Positions 40,362 to 52,200 of a stretch of DNA of 64,000 nt are shown one piece after another. The DNA comes from Endotrypanum monterogeii (Eukaryota; Euglenozoa; Kinetoplastea; Trypanosomatida; Trypanosomatidae). The translations under genes were made by a program, and so were the position numbers. Location of the stretch: the NCBI GenBank assembly GCA_000333855.2, contig CM007336.1, forward strand, positions 425,388 to 489,387, written 5' to 3'. Each line of letters starts with the position of its first letter. The first letter of the stretch is position 1. Below the pieces are notes generated by a model. It did not search any database and had not been told where the DNA came from. It saw only the letters and a list, made by a program, of their open reading frames with translations.

Positions 40362-43300
40362 TTACAGGGTCAGCAGGAAGACGCGGGTGTTGAGAAATAG
40401 GAGGAGCTTTGTTTCTAGCGGTACTGTGGGGTCTGGGGAAGCGTAGGAGGAGATAGCGCACAACAGTTGCAGGAACTCAGAAAAGAAGAGTACCGCGCCT
40501 TCGCGCGCTGGGTCGGCCACGACATGGTCAAAACAGTGCTGCAGCACCTTTTCGGAGATACGCGTCTTGGTGTACCACTCCAGTTCCTTTGCCATCGCCT
40601 GCACATCTTTCCAACGCAGCACACTCACGATACCCACGTCACGCACGTTCGATTGTAAGCTGTGATGGGGTGGCTCCGAATAGTTTTCAAGGGTTCCCAG
40701 GAGCGGGTCGATTGTACCGCGATCTATCTCACTCATTTTCCTGAGAAATCGTGGGGCTAGTAGCGTCGAGTAGGGCGGTGGCAGTGCCGCACGCACCCCG
40801 CGGCTTTCATATGGTTCCTGATACTTATCGAACACCTTCTTGAGGTCATCGTGGTGTTGGCCTAGGAGCTCGAGGACTGGTTTGCTCAAGAAGGCGCGCT
40901 GCTGCGCACTAATCCAGCGGTTTGCACCTATAAGCGGTGGCAGGAACAGTCCACCTAGGAAGGTATCGAAGTACGGGGTGCAGATTGGGAATGTGTGGTC
41001 GACGCCTTCATACTGAATGTGATCACCAGGTAGGTCGTTCACATCGTGTTGTTGCGGTTGCTGCACCGTGGACTGTGAAGGGATGGGCGCCGGGCTGAAG
41101 GAGCCTAATGTATTTTCGAAGCCAGGAGACGTACCAGAATGTGTCGAGTCACCTGGCCCACCCCTAGCGTTTCCGGCGGCAGACTTCAGGGCTTTTCTAC
41201 TCATCGTCAGACGACACTGCATCTCTCCTTCCATCGACTCTCGCTTCTGCTGCTGTAACTGCTGGCACTGCCATGCGTGGGCAACACGAATGAGGACCTT
41301 GATAAATTGTACAAAGTTCATGCAAACAGCACCGGCATCGGCGCGCAGGTCGATGTGGGGGTCTTCGCGCAGCGCTCGGGCATAGCATGGGGTTGTGCGA
41401 CTCTGGCGGCTCACCGAGATCACGTGTGCGCGGCTTACCTTCGACCGAGCAGTCGCTTGGTCAGACGGGTATCCTTGCCTTCTCGCTCCAGGATTGACGT
41501 CTCTGCCGCTCATCATTGCCTCATGCTGTAGTCGTGCCTTTGCGACCGCGACGGTACCCTGTGTGACTTCCTCGATGAGACTAAAAACTGCCGGTCGATG
41601 CAGCGTCACGGGAAGTGGCGGTGAGGAGTGAGCCAGAGGCATCGAAGCCGATGAAGCTCCTCGCATGGAGGATACCCAAGACGGGTGTGGAGACTTGCCG
41701 GCCAGACCAACACGGCAGAGAAGACACCACAGGGTGTTTCCTGTGATGTATGCATCGTTGTCAAAGTCGACTTGTTTATCGGTATTGTCGTCTTTTGAAG
41801 GGACGTTCGTAGCGTTAGGATTGCCGGCTCGCAACTTCACTAACGGTAGCGCGTACTGGTGAAAGACAAGGTGCAGCGACGTCGTGTATTGCTCGATGAT
41901 AGCGATCACTTCGATGTAATTACGCGTCTTCATGTCTGTCGACGGAGACAAGAGATCACTCAACTCTGTCAGTGAGATCTGTTGGATCAGCTTCTCGACA
42001 CGCTCGTGCTCGAGCATGCTGAGGGCGTTAACCGGTCGAGTAGCGATGCGAATGGCATCGTGCAGTGCACTAAAGGAGAGCGCGATCCATTGTGCCTGCC
42101 GCTGTACGAGGGACAGCCAGTCACGGTGACTATGCGGCGGGTGCGACCAGTCCGGGTACTGGCTGTGCTTGACGCCGTCATGTAGCATCATCACGGAGCC
42201 GCGGAGGGTGGCTCGCTTGTGCTTGATAGATGTGGGTGCGAGTTGTTGCCTGGGGTGCGCGTACCAGCTCGTGTAGTAGCGCATGATGGCCGCTGTGAAC
42301 ACCAGCAATGCGCCGCGTGACCGATCGATCAGCTGCTCTTCCTTGATGATGCATCCTGTTCCAGTGAGCTGTTCATACACTCCTATGATGACTTGGCAGA
42401 CTTGCTGTAGCCTTCTCTTAGTGGCGGGGTTGAGGCGGCGCATGATGGAGGATCCTGAGGTCGCGTCTCTGAGGGGTGGGGAGTCGCAACTCTCTCTAGA
42501 GGCTAATGGGTGCAGCTCCCCGTACCCTCCGAGACCCTCGATATCACTTGCACCTGGACTATTGCCCCTGCCGATGCGGTCCTTCATTTCCTCATCTTGT
42601 CGGAGCAGTTCCTGGTACTCGAGCAGGATGGCTCTGTCGGCCAGTTCGACCTTGCGCACGAGATTCCATGATGGACCGGAACGCGTGGAGGTGACATCCT
42701 CGTCTGTCAGCGACACATCCAAAAGGTCGCTGGCGGCCTCTGTTGCCGCTTCTTCGAGGTTGGCAGAGCTCGACTCGCCACCATCAGGCACCGCCTCCGA
42801 GCTATCTTGTTCCTCGCTACAGTTTCGCATCAGCAGGAGAAGCATGTGCAGCGGCAGTAGAGCCGTGTTCGACTCGGTGCCCGCTGTCGATGTCGCTGAG
42901 GCTGCAGGGGGAAGCAGCATCTCGAACCCGACACCCTCACCGCGGGTAGTTAGCCTTCCACTCGCAGAGCTCGCCCCGCCAGAAGAGCACGCGAGGGAGA
43001 CTTGTTGTGCTCTTGCTGCTAATGCGCCCAGCGGGCCTGATGCTGCGGAGGCGGCTTCCTTGAATGGCTCTCCGTTTGCAGGGCCACTTTTAACGATGTC
43101 CCCGGCCAGCTCGTCGGAGGCGCCGTCGGCGTCATCCTTGTCCGAGTAAAACGAATAATACACGACTTGCGTTGTGGCGACGCACGCATTAGCCCACCGC
43201 AGCATCGTCGGCAGCGCCACCAGCGCATGCGCTGGGTGCCAGGGAGCGAGGTCGTCGCTTTCTGAGAGAGGCAGCGATCTCTCCATCATGTCGTTGGACG

Positions 43301-45662
43301 ACATCGTTGAGGGGTTCTCGGAGTTCACCGACGGTTCCACTTCTTCCTCTCCGGCGGAAGACCTCATCGCTGCAGTGAAACCGTTCATGGCATCCGCGTC
43401 GTACGGCACTGGTGGGGCGACCGGCAGCAATAGTGAGTTCAGCATGAGAGACCCAACGCGGTCGATCTCGCGGACATGCCGCAGCAGCCTCTTGTAGACC
43501 CGCTCCCGTTCCACAATGGACTTCTCGAGCACCTCGCGTTCTTCCTCCTGGCGCTGCAGGGTTTCCTGAAGAAGGGTGCTGGTGGTTTGCATCGCATCAG
43601 ACTCTTTTTCCAGTCGCTCAATGTTTGCGCGCTTTTCGGCCAAGAGGGTCAGCGCTAAGTTGGCTGCCGCCACGGCGTACAACGTCTGTTTCGCATATCC
43701 CACCCAACGTCGTATTGCAATGCGCCCCCGCTCATTGGTCCACCGCTCTGTCCAGCGGGCTCGCTGCACCTGCAATTGCTTTCGCCTTTCTGTGCACATG
43801 CGTTGCCACGCAAGCAGCACTACACGCATTAGCCCGTGCATCCAGTGCCGGTGGGTGCAGTGCAGAAGACGTCGCATGTTTCGCTGCTGCAGCTCACTCG
43901 TTCGCACACTGTAGGCCATATCCACCGTCGCGTATGCAGCTTCGTAGTGTGCCGCAACACAGGTCATTCGGGTGAAGTTGGGGTATAGCAGCTGGCGCAG
44001 CCCTTTCATGGTGCAATCTCCATCGCATAGGAGGGAAAAGGAGCTGCTCCCACTATGGACTTCTTCGCCTTGCCGCTGGGTCGACTCGCGTTTGATTATC
44101 TCAGGCAGCGACATAGAAGTGGAGGTTGCCGCACAGCTGGCATGACTGGCAGCATCTGCTGGATCGACTCCCAACGTGCTTAGGAGCGCTTTGTCTTGGA
44201 TCGATCCACCCAAAATTGCACGATGGACCGGCGTGTCGGAGACAAATGTGAAGTCGAGTAACATCTGCACGAACGGCCTGAGGCTCTGTTGATGCCGCGG
44301 GAGATCGTCGAGGAGGGTGCTGAGTAGAAACGCTGCCACGGCCGCGCGCTCGCAGAGGGAGCGGATAAGGCTGCTGCCGCCCTCGACTTCGTACACGTTC
44401 GAGTTGAAGTGATCAAAAAGGTCAAAGGCCTCGCCGCCTCCGCTAAGAAGGCTGCGAAATGGCTCTACTGATGTCGTCGTGTTCACCAGGCGCTTGATCA
44501 GCGCATGAGCCACATGTCTGCCTTGCTCACCACAAATGCGTTCCTTATCTAGCGATTGCCTCCATTGTGCCACCGGCACAGTCAGCACAGTGTGATCGGC
44601 AGGGGTAATGGCCGGCTTCACTTCAGCCTTGCTCGCAGCCGCTGGTGAGCTTGCGGCTAGTCGCGCAGCAGATACAAGCGCCATCGCCGTAGATCGCCCT
44701 TGCCCTCGACTCATGCTGGGAAGAACATGGCCGTGCTCTCCTGTGGTTGGTACCACGATGTGTGCGCCTTCCGTCCGGTCCCACAGTCGCTGCTGAAGGC
44801 TCGTGAGTGAGGCACTGGTGGAAGCATCCTCACCCAGCAGCACCGCAGCACTGCTGAACAGAGAGCTGTCGGAGCTGAACTGTCCGGAAGACAACTCGGG
44901 CGTTTTGTCAACAGTGTGGAGTGCGAGGAGGGAGTCGGGTGCAGTGGTCATGTTGGGGCGCGGCAGGGAAGGCAACCACGCCTGCCCCTGAGTGGATATG
45001 CCCAGGGTTTCCTTGTGAGACGCACCCTCCGCCCTCGACGCAGAGTTGTTCATGTTCCCTCGCCGCCCGAGTGTGGAAGGGGCGGACAGCGCCATGACCG
45101 ATTCTGTCGCCGAATGCAGTGCAGATGGGGTGATGCTGTGGATTTTTTTGTTGTCCTTTGATTTCTCTGTTTCTGAGAGCGGCAGAAGACGGCGATGTCT
45201 CTCCCTCGTCAAAACCCTCGCTCGCACCTCCGCGCTGTCTCGACGGCGAGGCAGGCGTTTCTTATAGAGCGGCGGCGGCGCTTGCACTGGAAGAACGTGG
45301 GCGTGGAGTGAGGCAGGGATGATCCCCATGTTCTTCCCCAACGTGTGATTGGGGACCGACGGGGAAATCGAAGAAGTTGATGTGACTGGTGGTAAAGCAC
45401 TCTCGTGTTGCGACAGCGACGCTGTGCGGTGTTTCGGCGAGGAAGCACACATCGTTGTGGCCGCTTGGCTGGGGGATGGCGCAAGGGTAGCATTGTCGCT
45501 CTTGTTGTCGCAGTTATCTTGCGGCGTCGGCACACCTCGAATGCCGATAGTTGATACAATAGTGAGAACGGTAATCTGGGATGTGGGCGTACTAACGGAG
45601 CTCACCGCCTCACTGGACCTTGCTTCGACGGCGGGCAGTGGCGGCTTTGTGATGGGCTGCAT
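40362..45662 (-). CDS. Large coiled-coil protein with Trp-rich and EF-hand-like parts
   Basis: 1766 residues; not recognised. The frame opens at an ATG at 45836, but the first 58 codons are a typical acceptor region: a pyrimidine-rich sense strand with the first AG at 45750-45749. The ATG at 45662 (MQPITKPPLP) is therefore chosen, with an 86-nt 5' UTR. Residues 1 to about 450 are Ser/Thr/Pro-rich. About 597-660 is a Trp/Arg-rich helical stretch (HRHWMHGLMRVVLLAWQRM, then RARWTERWT) resembling Sfi1-type centrin-binding repeats. About 675-730 is coiled coil. Later segments contain helices of the F-x(2)-F-x(3)-L type (VCMNFVQFIKVLIRVAHA; the C-terminal LFFSEFLQLLCAISSYA), resembling degenerate EF-hands with no intact calcium loop. 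A flagellar or basal-body role would suit this architecture but is inference only. Confidence 0.78.
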   Translation of the reverse strand: MQPITKPPLPAVEARSSEAVSSVSTPTSQITVLTIVSTIGIRGVPTPQDNCDNKSDNATLAPSPSQAATTMCASSPKHRTASLSQHESALPPVTSTSSISPSVPNHTLGKNMGIIPASLHAHVLPVQAPPPLYKKRLPRRRDSAEVRARVLTRERHRRLLPLSETEKSKDNKKIHSITPSALHSATESVMALSAPSTLGRRGNMNNSASRAEGASHKETLGISTQGQAWLPSLPRPNMTTAPDSLLALHTVDKTPELSSGQFSSDSSLFSSAAVLLGEDASTSASLTSLQQRLWDRTEGAHIVVPTTGEHGHVLPSMSRGQGRSTAMALVSAARLAASSPAAASKAEVKPAITPADHTVLTVPVAQWRQSLDKERICGEQGRHVAHALIKRLVNTTTSVEPFRSLLSGGGEAFDLFDHFNSNVYEVEGGSSLIRSLCERAAVAAFLLSTLLDDLPRHQQSLRPFVQMLLDFTFVSDTPVHRAILGGSIQDKALLSTLGVDPADAASHASCAATSTSMSLPEIIKRESTQRQGEEVHSGSSSFSLLCDGDCTMKGLRQLLYPNFTRMTCVAAHYEAAYATVDMAYSVRTSELQQRNMRRLLHCTHRHWMHGLMRVVLLAWQRMCTERRKQLQVQRARWTERWTNERGRIAIRRWVGYAKQTLYAVAAANLALTLLAEKRANIERLEKESDAMQTTSTLLQETLQRQEEEREVLEKSIVERERVYKRLLRHVREIDRVGSLMLNSLLLPVAPPVPYDADAMNGFTAAMRSSAGEEEVEPSVNSENPSTMSSNDMMERSLPLSESDDLAPWHPAHALVALPTMLRWANACVATTQVVYYSFYSDKDDADGASDELAGDIVKSGPANGEPFKEAASAASGPLGALAARAQQVSLACSSGGASSASGRLTTRGEGVGFEMLLPPAASATSTAGTESNTALLPLHMLLLLMRNCSEEQDSSEAVPDGGESSSANLEEAATEAASDLLDVSLTDEDVTSTRSGPSWNLVRKVELADRAILLEYQELLRQDEEMKDRIGRGNSPGASDIEGLGGYGELHPLASRESCDSPPLRDATSGSSIMRRLNPATKRRLQQVCQVIIGVYEQLTGTGCIIKEEQLIDRSRGALLVFTAAIMRYYTSWYAHPRQQLAPTSIKHKRATLRGSVMMLHDGVKHSQYPDWSHPPHSHRDWLSLVQRQAQWIALSFSALHDAIRIATRPVNALSMLEHERVEKLIQQISLTELSDLLSPSTDMKTRNYIEVIAIIEQYTTSLHLVFHQYALPLVKLRAGNPNATNVPSKDDNTDKQVDFDNDAYITGNTLWCLLCRVGLAGKSPHPSWVSSMRGASSASMPLAHSSPPLPVTLHRPAVFSLIEEVTQGTVAVAKARLQHEAMMSGRDVNPGARRQGYPSDQATARSKVSRAHVISVSRQSRTTPCYARALREDPHIDLRADAGAVCMNFVQFIKVLIRVAHAWQCQQLQQQKRESMEGEMQCRLTMSRKALKSAAGNARGGPGDSTHSGTSPGFENTLGSFSPAPIPSQSTVQQPQQHDVNDLPGDHIQYEGVDHTFPICTPYFDTFLGGLFLPPLIGANRWISAQQRAFLSKPVLELLGQHHDDLKKVFDKYQEPYESRGVRAALPPPYSTLLAPRFLRKMSEIDRGTIDPLLGTLENYSEPPHHSLQSNVRDVGIVSVLRWKDVQAMAKELEWYTKTRISEKVLQHCFDHVVADPAREGAVLFFSEFLQLLCAISSYASPDPTVPLETKLLLFLNTRVFLLTL

Positions 45663-45912
45663 TCTAGGGTGATTGTCAGGGGGTGGATGGGTGGTGGTGA
45701 TTGTGAGTCCAGGGGCGCAGTATGAAAATATCAGCGTCGCACCTCCACCTACGGGTACACACCAAGGGAGACCAGTCGCGGTGAAGTAAAGAAAGCAGGC
45801 GCCGTGTGACCGGGAGAGGAGGAGGGGAGGAGACATCGAAATTGAGGGAGAAGGTGCGTGAGCGCGTCAAGGGAGGAAAACATAAAGGGACTCTTTCCGC
45901 TACGCGCGCCCT

Positions 45913-45948
<36 letters not shown>

Positions 45949-46274
45949 GACCTGGCGTGTGCGCATCGGCGTCACTCTCGTTTCCGGGTTTGTCGAATGT
46001 ATGGAGACACACACCTTCTCTTTTTGCTTTTTGTGGCTGTTGGGCTGGGTGGGGCATGTACAGGGTCTCGTTAGGGGGGTTTCGCCCTGCCTTCGGTCTG
46101 ATATGCTCAGGGGTACATGTGCGTAGGAGAGATGGGGTGGGTTGGAGGGAGGAAGGGGGGGGGGGAGGTTGGGGTGAATGCATTGAGGTCAGTGTAGAGT
46201 TTACTGACCTCTTGTTACCTTGCCCACATCCTTCTACTGGCCCCCTCCCTCCTTCCCCAGAACAGCAGCAGCAG
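45663..46274. other. Intergenic region coiled-coil giant / MGC protein 2
   Basis: Compact 0.6 kb junction. It has the acceptor region above, an (AC)n run at 45913-45932 directly fused to (TA)n at 45932-45949, and a G-run near 46157-46167. No gene. Confidence 0.6.
45749..45836 (-). promoter_or_regulatory. Predicted trans-splice acceptor of the coiled-coil giant
   Basis: The sense strand is pyrimidine-rich and AG-free from about 45888 down to 45751, ending GTGTACCCGTAG (AG at 45750-45749). This places the upstream in-frame ATG at 45836 outside the mature mRNA. Confidence 0.6.
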
Positions 46275-49200
46275 CTAATACTCCAACACAATCTGCCGAG
46301 ACGGTTGCGGCGGAAGTGGCGACGGACTGCTGCGATCCTGCTTTGTCGCCTTCTGACGGTCCGCCAGCTGATGTTCGTTGTGGTGCTTGACGGACTTGCG
46401 TAAAATTTCCCATATATCAGCCGCCCTTTCACGCAGAGCGGTTACCTCGCTCAGCAGTGCGGCCTTTTCTTCAGCCGCCGTCCGTAGTCCAGGGACAGAG
46501 TCGCTGCAGAGCTGTGACGACGGGGAGGGGTGCGACAGGGTTTCGAGCAGATGCGAAGGCGTCTCCAATGTAGCCGTCGAGGGAAATTTGCCTGACGGTG
46601 TGACCGCCGATGCGGCGACCAGTTTCTCCTCCGCCTCTTGCTGTCTTGCATATTGGTGAGGTTCTGCATGAACGCGCTGACTTTTGTCGGTGGTATTGGG
46701 ATGGTGGCCGGATGGACTCTGGGGAGAGGCGGTCTGCTGCGTCAGCTTACTTGCTGCGATGGCGGCATAGCTTTCGAAGGAGGGTTTGTCACTATCGACC
46801 GCTTCACGACGGTGTATGAGTAGCTCGTAAAAGGGGCGTATCTCAGTGCTGTTTCCATTGATCATCCACGGGCGGCCGTGGGGCTGCGCGTTGTGCTCGT
46901 GCGTCTGCAGGGCCTTCACTGTCCGCGCAGCAGCGAAGTTGTTGTTTCTGATCAACTCGGGTCGACTCGGCGAGCCCGCCACGCCGTCATGCTCCTTCCG
47001 AATGTAGTGCGACCCTTCAGTGCCACTGGAAGAGGCCGCTGCTGCCTTGGGCGAGGACATGACCACTAAAAATGAGCTCTGCCGAGGCGTGGTGCAACTC
47101 CTGTGTGGTGGTAGGGAAGATTTCCCTCCTGCATCGTTTTCCGAGAACCGAATAGGGCCGCCGACGTGGTGGGGTTGCTCTTCTTTGATTGTATCGTTGC
47201 GCGACGGGCTGCTGCTGGTCCCTCTTTTTTGAGATTGCTGCACGGGGCCATGTACGTCTTGATCCAGTTCTTGTGGCGAGTCTATCCAAACAATGAAGCC
47301 GTCCAGCCCCACCGAGCCCGTCTTGCAGAAGGGCGGTGAGCTAGCGACTTCGTTCTGGAGTCGTGCTGCAGCGCCTGCAAGAAAAGAAGCGAATCGAGTA
47401 GAGTGCTTGGGATCTTTGCCATGGTTGCGCGTACGGCCGGTGCTGCTACTGCCGCTGACAGTCGAGAGCTCCCCCGTTGGCAGCCCTCGAAGCACCACAC
47501 GGAACGTCGGTACCGTTGTATTTGCTGCGACGGAGCAGAGCAGCAGCCACAGCGTGTCACGCGCCTTTTCTGGTGTGATCAAGAAGGGTGGGCACCCTGG
47601 GCCAAAGGCGCACGCCCATTGATCAAGTTCCGTCGTGAAGCTCAAGCCTCTACTATTTTTGTTAGTGCCGTTGCTGTAGCTTTTGTTCCTACCACGCTTC
47701 CATTTGTTGGAGAAGCTTGTCAGCAGGTGCACCTTGCTGCCAGACCCGACTGTGCCGTCCTCCAGGTTCCTGTTCATGGCGCTGTGTTGCGACAACGTGG
47801 CGGTGTTCCGAGGGAAGCCAAGCAGCTTGTCAGCGCGTATGGTTAGTTCTTCTAGGGGCCCAGAGGCATACTGACAGTACAGCATGCCGGCAACGACACC
47901 CAGACGTGGGATATCCACCCAGGTCAGGTCTGCTGCAATTTCTACTGCGCGAATACAATTGGTGGGTGCTGTCCACACGGCGGCCAACATCGGCAGCCAG
48001 TTCGCCTGCGGCAAAAAAAGACGGCCATGCGGCAGGTCCTCTGGCTCGTGGATGGCCGTCTTCAGGTACATGAGCACCGACTCGAGCTCTTGGGGAGTGG
48101 TTTGCGGCAGGAGAATGCGATTGAGCGAGCGAAGTTCGTCTTGGCGTTGCTTTGCCGTGTCCTCTGCGGCGCGACAGGCCTGACGCAGGTCGTTCAGTTC
48201 TTGCTGCCGCGCTTTCACCTCTAACATGGCCATGTGCCACAGTGCCTCTTCCTCGCTTACTGTAGTGGTGTGTGCGCGAGGGATTTCTTGACCAAGTCGT
48301 TTGATTTCCAGGTTGGGTGCGATGGCACTGGGTGACGGCAGATCATGACGCGCGGCCTGCAGACCCTCCGCTGAATTTCCCAAGAGCGTCCCCGCTTCGG
48401 TGACCGGTGCTACTGTCTTTTCTGCAGCATTTTTTTTCTTGCACTTCGAAGTCACTTTGACACCTCGTCTGCTTCTCTTGGAGGCTCCGGTAGCAGCGGC
48501 CACCGTTGAGTTTTTTCTTTGCCTGGCCGTAGTCCCCCCCACTGCCGACTGCATCCCTGGCTCTCGCAGGGCACAGTTCACGTCACTTCTTTGAACCGCC
48601 TGCTCGAGGGTGGAGGCGGCTGCCGCCTGCAAAATCGCTGGACTTGCTGTTGTTCTGCGTTGACGTAGTGGTGGTGTCTCTGCATTCATGACCACGCTAC
48701 TGTGAGGCCTGCTGATGCATTTTTTCGATTCTGACGACGAGCACTGAGAGTCGTCAGCTGCTTTAGGCGTCGACCCACTTGCAGCCTGACTGGTCCCTTT
48801 TCTTGAGACAACATCCCCTGAGCAAAACGGATCCAGGGTGGATGTCGTGATACTGGCTTTGACGTTTGCCACCGCCGTGTATGAGGAGTCATCAAATGCC
48901 AAGGTATCCACCGAGGGTGACGCGGCAGCCGCAGTGAGTGCCGGTGTCACAGACATCGATGTCGCGGGTGCTGTTTTGCTTATCTCAGCCGGCGACGAGC
49001 TCAGCAGTGTTCCGAGGGACCCAGTTGAGCGCATGAGGGATATCGAGTTTGGTAATAGGTTGATCTGAGGGGGAGTGGTGCCGGTACGGCTGCTAATCAA
49101 ACTACTTGTGTTGCCCGTGAATTCGTTTGTGCCGTGTTTCGCCTCTGCCTCTGCCTCGAGACCGAGGACGGGGAGGGACGGGGTCATGGACGTGAAACAT

Positions 49201-52200
49201 CCTGACTTGATGTCCAGATCGTCGTGAAAGAGTTGTGGCTTTGTCCTGCGCCGGGAATGCTCCAGCACGTTGTGCCAACCACCAGGAAAGCTGTCCGGCG
49301 ACTGCAGGGTAACATCGGGTTTGGATCCAGCCTTGCCCAACCCTGATTTCCCCCACGAGGACACTGGGCCATCTCTAGCGTCGTAGTGTCTGCCCTTTGC
49401 TACCTCAGCGGATGATCCGAGGTGTTTGCTGGGGGATTCGCTGCTCAGCGTCACCCCGGACGCGGTCCAGCAGCGGTTGGCGCTCTCCGACAAGTGCGCC
49501 GCCTCGCCCTCTAACGTTTCGAGACTAGTACGTTTTGGGCCCATCCCGCCAAGGACATCAAGACCGGTTTTCGCAGAAGAACGCTGACGCATCTTCGCGT
49601 TGGCCGCCTTCTTCGAGCCCAGAGGCTTCCCACTGCTGCTGCTGAACGTGCGAAGTGGGGCAAGAGACTCGGACGCGCTTTGCACATCACTGTGATCTGA
49701 TGACTGCAGTTGCAGCGACATGTTGGTAGTCGGGTGCATGGTGTGGTACGTGTTTTCCATGCACGACGGTGTGGTGCACTGTGACGTGTGGAATCGGGTG
49801 AGCTCTGGGCTCTGTCGCGTGGGTTGTGGGTGTGTGGCGTCGTCGGGGGTGGTGGAGGCAACATGGGGCGCAGTGACGCTTGCCCAGTTGCCTTCAAAGA
49901 AGTGGTAGACGTCGTCGTCGTCGTCGTTTTTCTCATCAATCTTTTCATTTGGTGCGCTGCCTTCATGGCAGAGGCCACTCAGGGCGGTAAGCTGCAATAC
50001 AGGGGCGATACCAGCATACTTCTGCAAATACATCGCTGTCGGCTGCGCGAATTCGGGGCTCGAGAGCAGGTGCAGGCCCCAGGTGCGCAGTACGGCTGCA
50101 ATGACAGGCAACTTTACCCAGACGGAGGCGACACGCGAAAAGGACGGGGTGATATCAGGGTCAGTGATGGTTGCATCTGGACCTACGGGTCGGTTCAGCG
50201 TTACGGTCTCTTGGCGCATCTTGACGTCGTCGAAGAAATAGCAGATTTCTTGGAGCTCAACGGCATCGCGCATGGGTCGACCACCGATGCGCCGCCAAAT
50301 ACGATATCGGTGGTCTTTCTTCGCGGCTGCTTGGTGTTGCTGCGCACCCGAGTCGTGCTGCGAGCCCGCGCCAACACCGTTGGGTGGCCGGGGATCCTTA
50401 GTGCGACTACCTTGGAAGATCTTCAGATGCTTGCGCACGTCACCCATGGCGCCTTGCAAGCTGCGGCCCTCCGTCCAGGTCATGCTGGTTAGCAGCGCCT
50501 GCAACTCATTCACGGCGGCGACAGATGATCCTTCCACCACCATGATACCACCGTACATGACGCTCGTTACGAGACCCTCACCGTACATCTGTCGAGAGGA
50601 CTTCTTTGTGTTGTCAACGTCGACTGGGTATCGGATGTAGCGGTTTTCCTGCCAGTGAAATGGGTCGATGGAGACACTAAAGCTGTTGACGCACAGGGCA
50701 ACGAGAACGTTCCCATCCGAGCAGGTTTGTGTAGAGACATCAGACGGCGTGTCGGAGGGGCTCTGCGGCGCAGCCGGGCCGCCAGTGCCGTTACGAGAGG
50801 ACCTCGTTACAGTCGGTGGTGCTAGGCAGCAGTTGCTGGGGCTACCGACCCCGCCCAGCTGGAACATCGAAGGAGCCCCCGACATCCGTGGCAGATGCGA
50901 GGTTGGAATACAGAGCGCGAGCGAGAGGACACTGTCCTCTGGGAATGCGTCCCTTGATAGGCTAGCCTCGATACTGGTGTCCTTCTCGGACTGGTTATGA
51001 TGGCTGCGCTGAGGGGCGCCAAATGAGTTGTTGTAACTAGCCGAGGTGTCCCCGGTGCTTCGTTGTCCCTCCAGGTAGCTCGGAAGCGTGTTAAGGGTGC
51101 CGCCACCCGAAAAGCTGCGGTTTTCCATTTGAAGTATAACGCACTGACTGAACGAGGAGCTGGAAATCAGCCCGGTGCTAGCACCCCCTGTGTTGCCCTC
51201 GCCGTTGCCTCCGTCACCACTCTCGAGATGCAGTTGGCTTGCCGAGATGGGGGGACATCCAAGGCGACCGTGCTGGAAGTAAAAATTTCTTCCCTCGGCA
51301 CTGGGCTTCTTGCCCTGCGTCGTGTCTACAGCGCGAATAAGCGTGCGAAGGGATGGGTTAAAGAATTCTACGTGGTTCCAGCGTACGGCTTTCACTCCGG
51401 GCGCTGGTTGGAGATTCCGCTTGCGAAGAAATTTGGTGCTCGCGTCTTCGCTGACGCCGTCGGCGAGGCGAAAGGCGAAACGGTTTTTAATACCCATGAA
51501 ACGCGGGTTGCCCATGAGGAATTCGTTGAGGTAATGCTCACGCTCCTCCATCGACAATGTCGAGATTTGCATAAATGTTAGAGGCTCACGTAGCCGAGCA
51601 TCGCCGCAGCCCTTGCTTGCGGTTGGGTTATCAGGAGAACCCTCCTTGGCAGTGACGTTGATACCACTCCCGTAGAGTAGCGGCGAGGAGGCTGTGGTTG
51701 CCAGAGAAGACTTGACTGCTCCTATCGCTAGACTAGAGCCGACTGGGCTCGGCGCCGGCAATGGGGCTGAGAGTGGAAAACGTGGGGCATGCGCTCCAGA
51801 CCATGTCGTGGTCGTGAGTGGGACGCTGCTGCTGTGAGGTCGGGCCATCGCATCGCAGCTCACACCGCCAACACTGAACCAGTGCGAGCGGCGTGGTATG
51901 CGACGTGGGCCGGGCCCGGTGCGTAGTGAGGATTGTACACTTGCATGTTGTTGACTGCGTCTTCCGGGAGCATCGGGTAGGTAGTCACCGGCGTGGTGTG
52001 GCCCCGTCGAGGAAACGTATGGCGAGGCAGGCGGGTACTCATCTATCCCCGAGTCCGGGCCAGGGGGATGACAGGAGGTGGTGCAGCTGACCTGCCTTTC
52101 CTCGGTGACCCCCAGCGCTGCCTCCAAAGCGTAGACGAAGGAGATGGGAATAAGCTCCGGCGCACGTCGGTCCCAGCATCGCCCGAGCAAGCCACGATGC

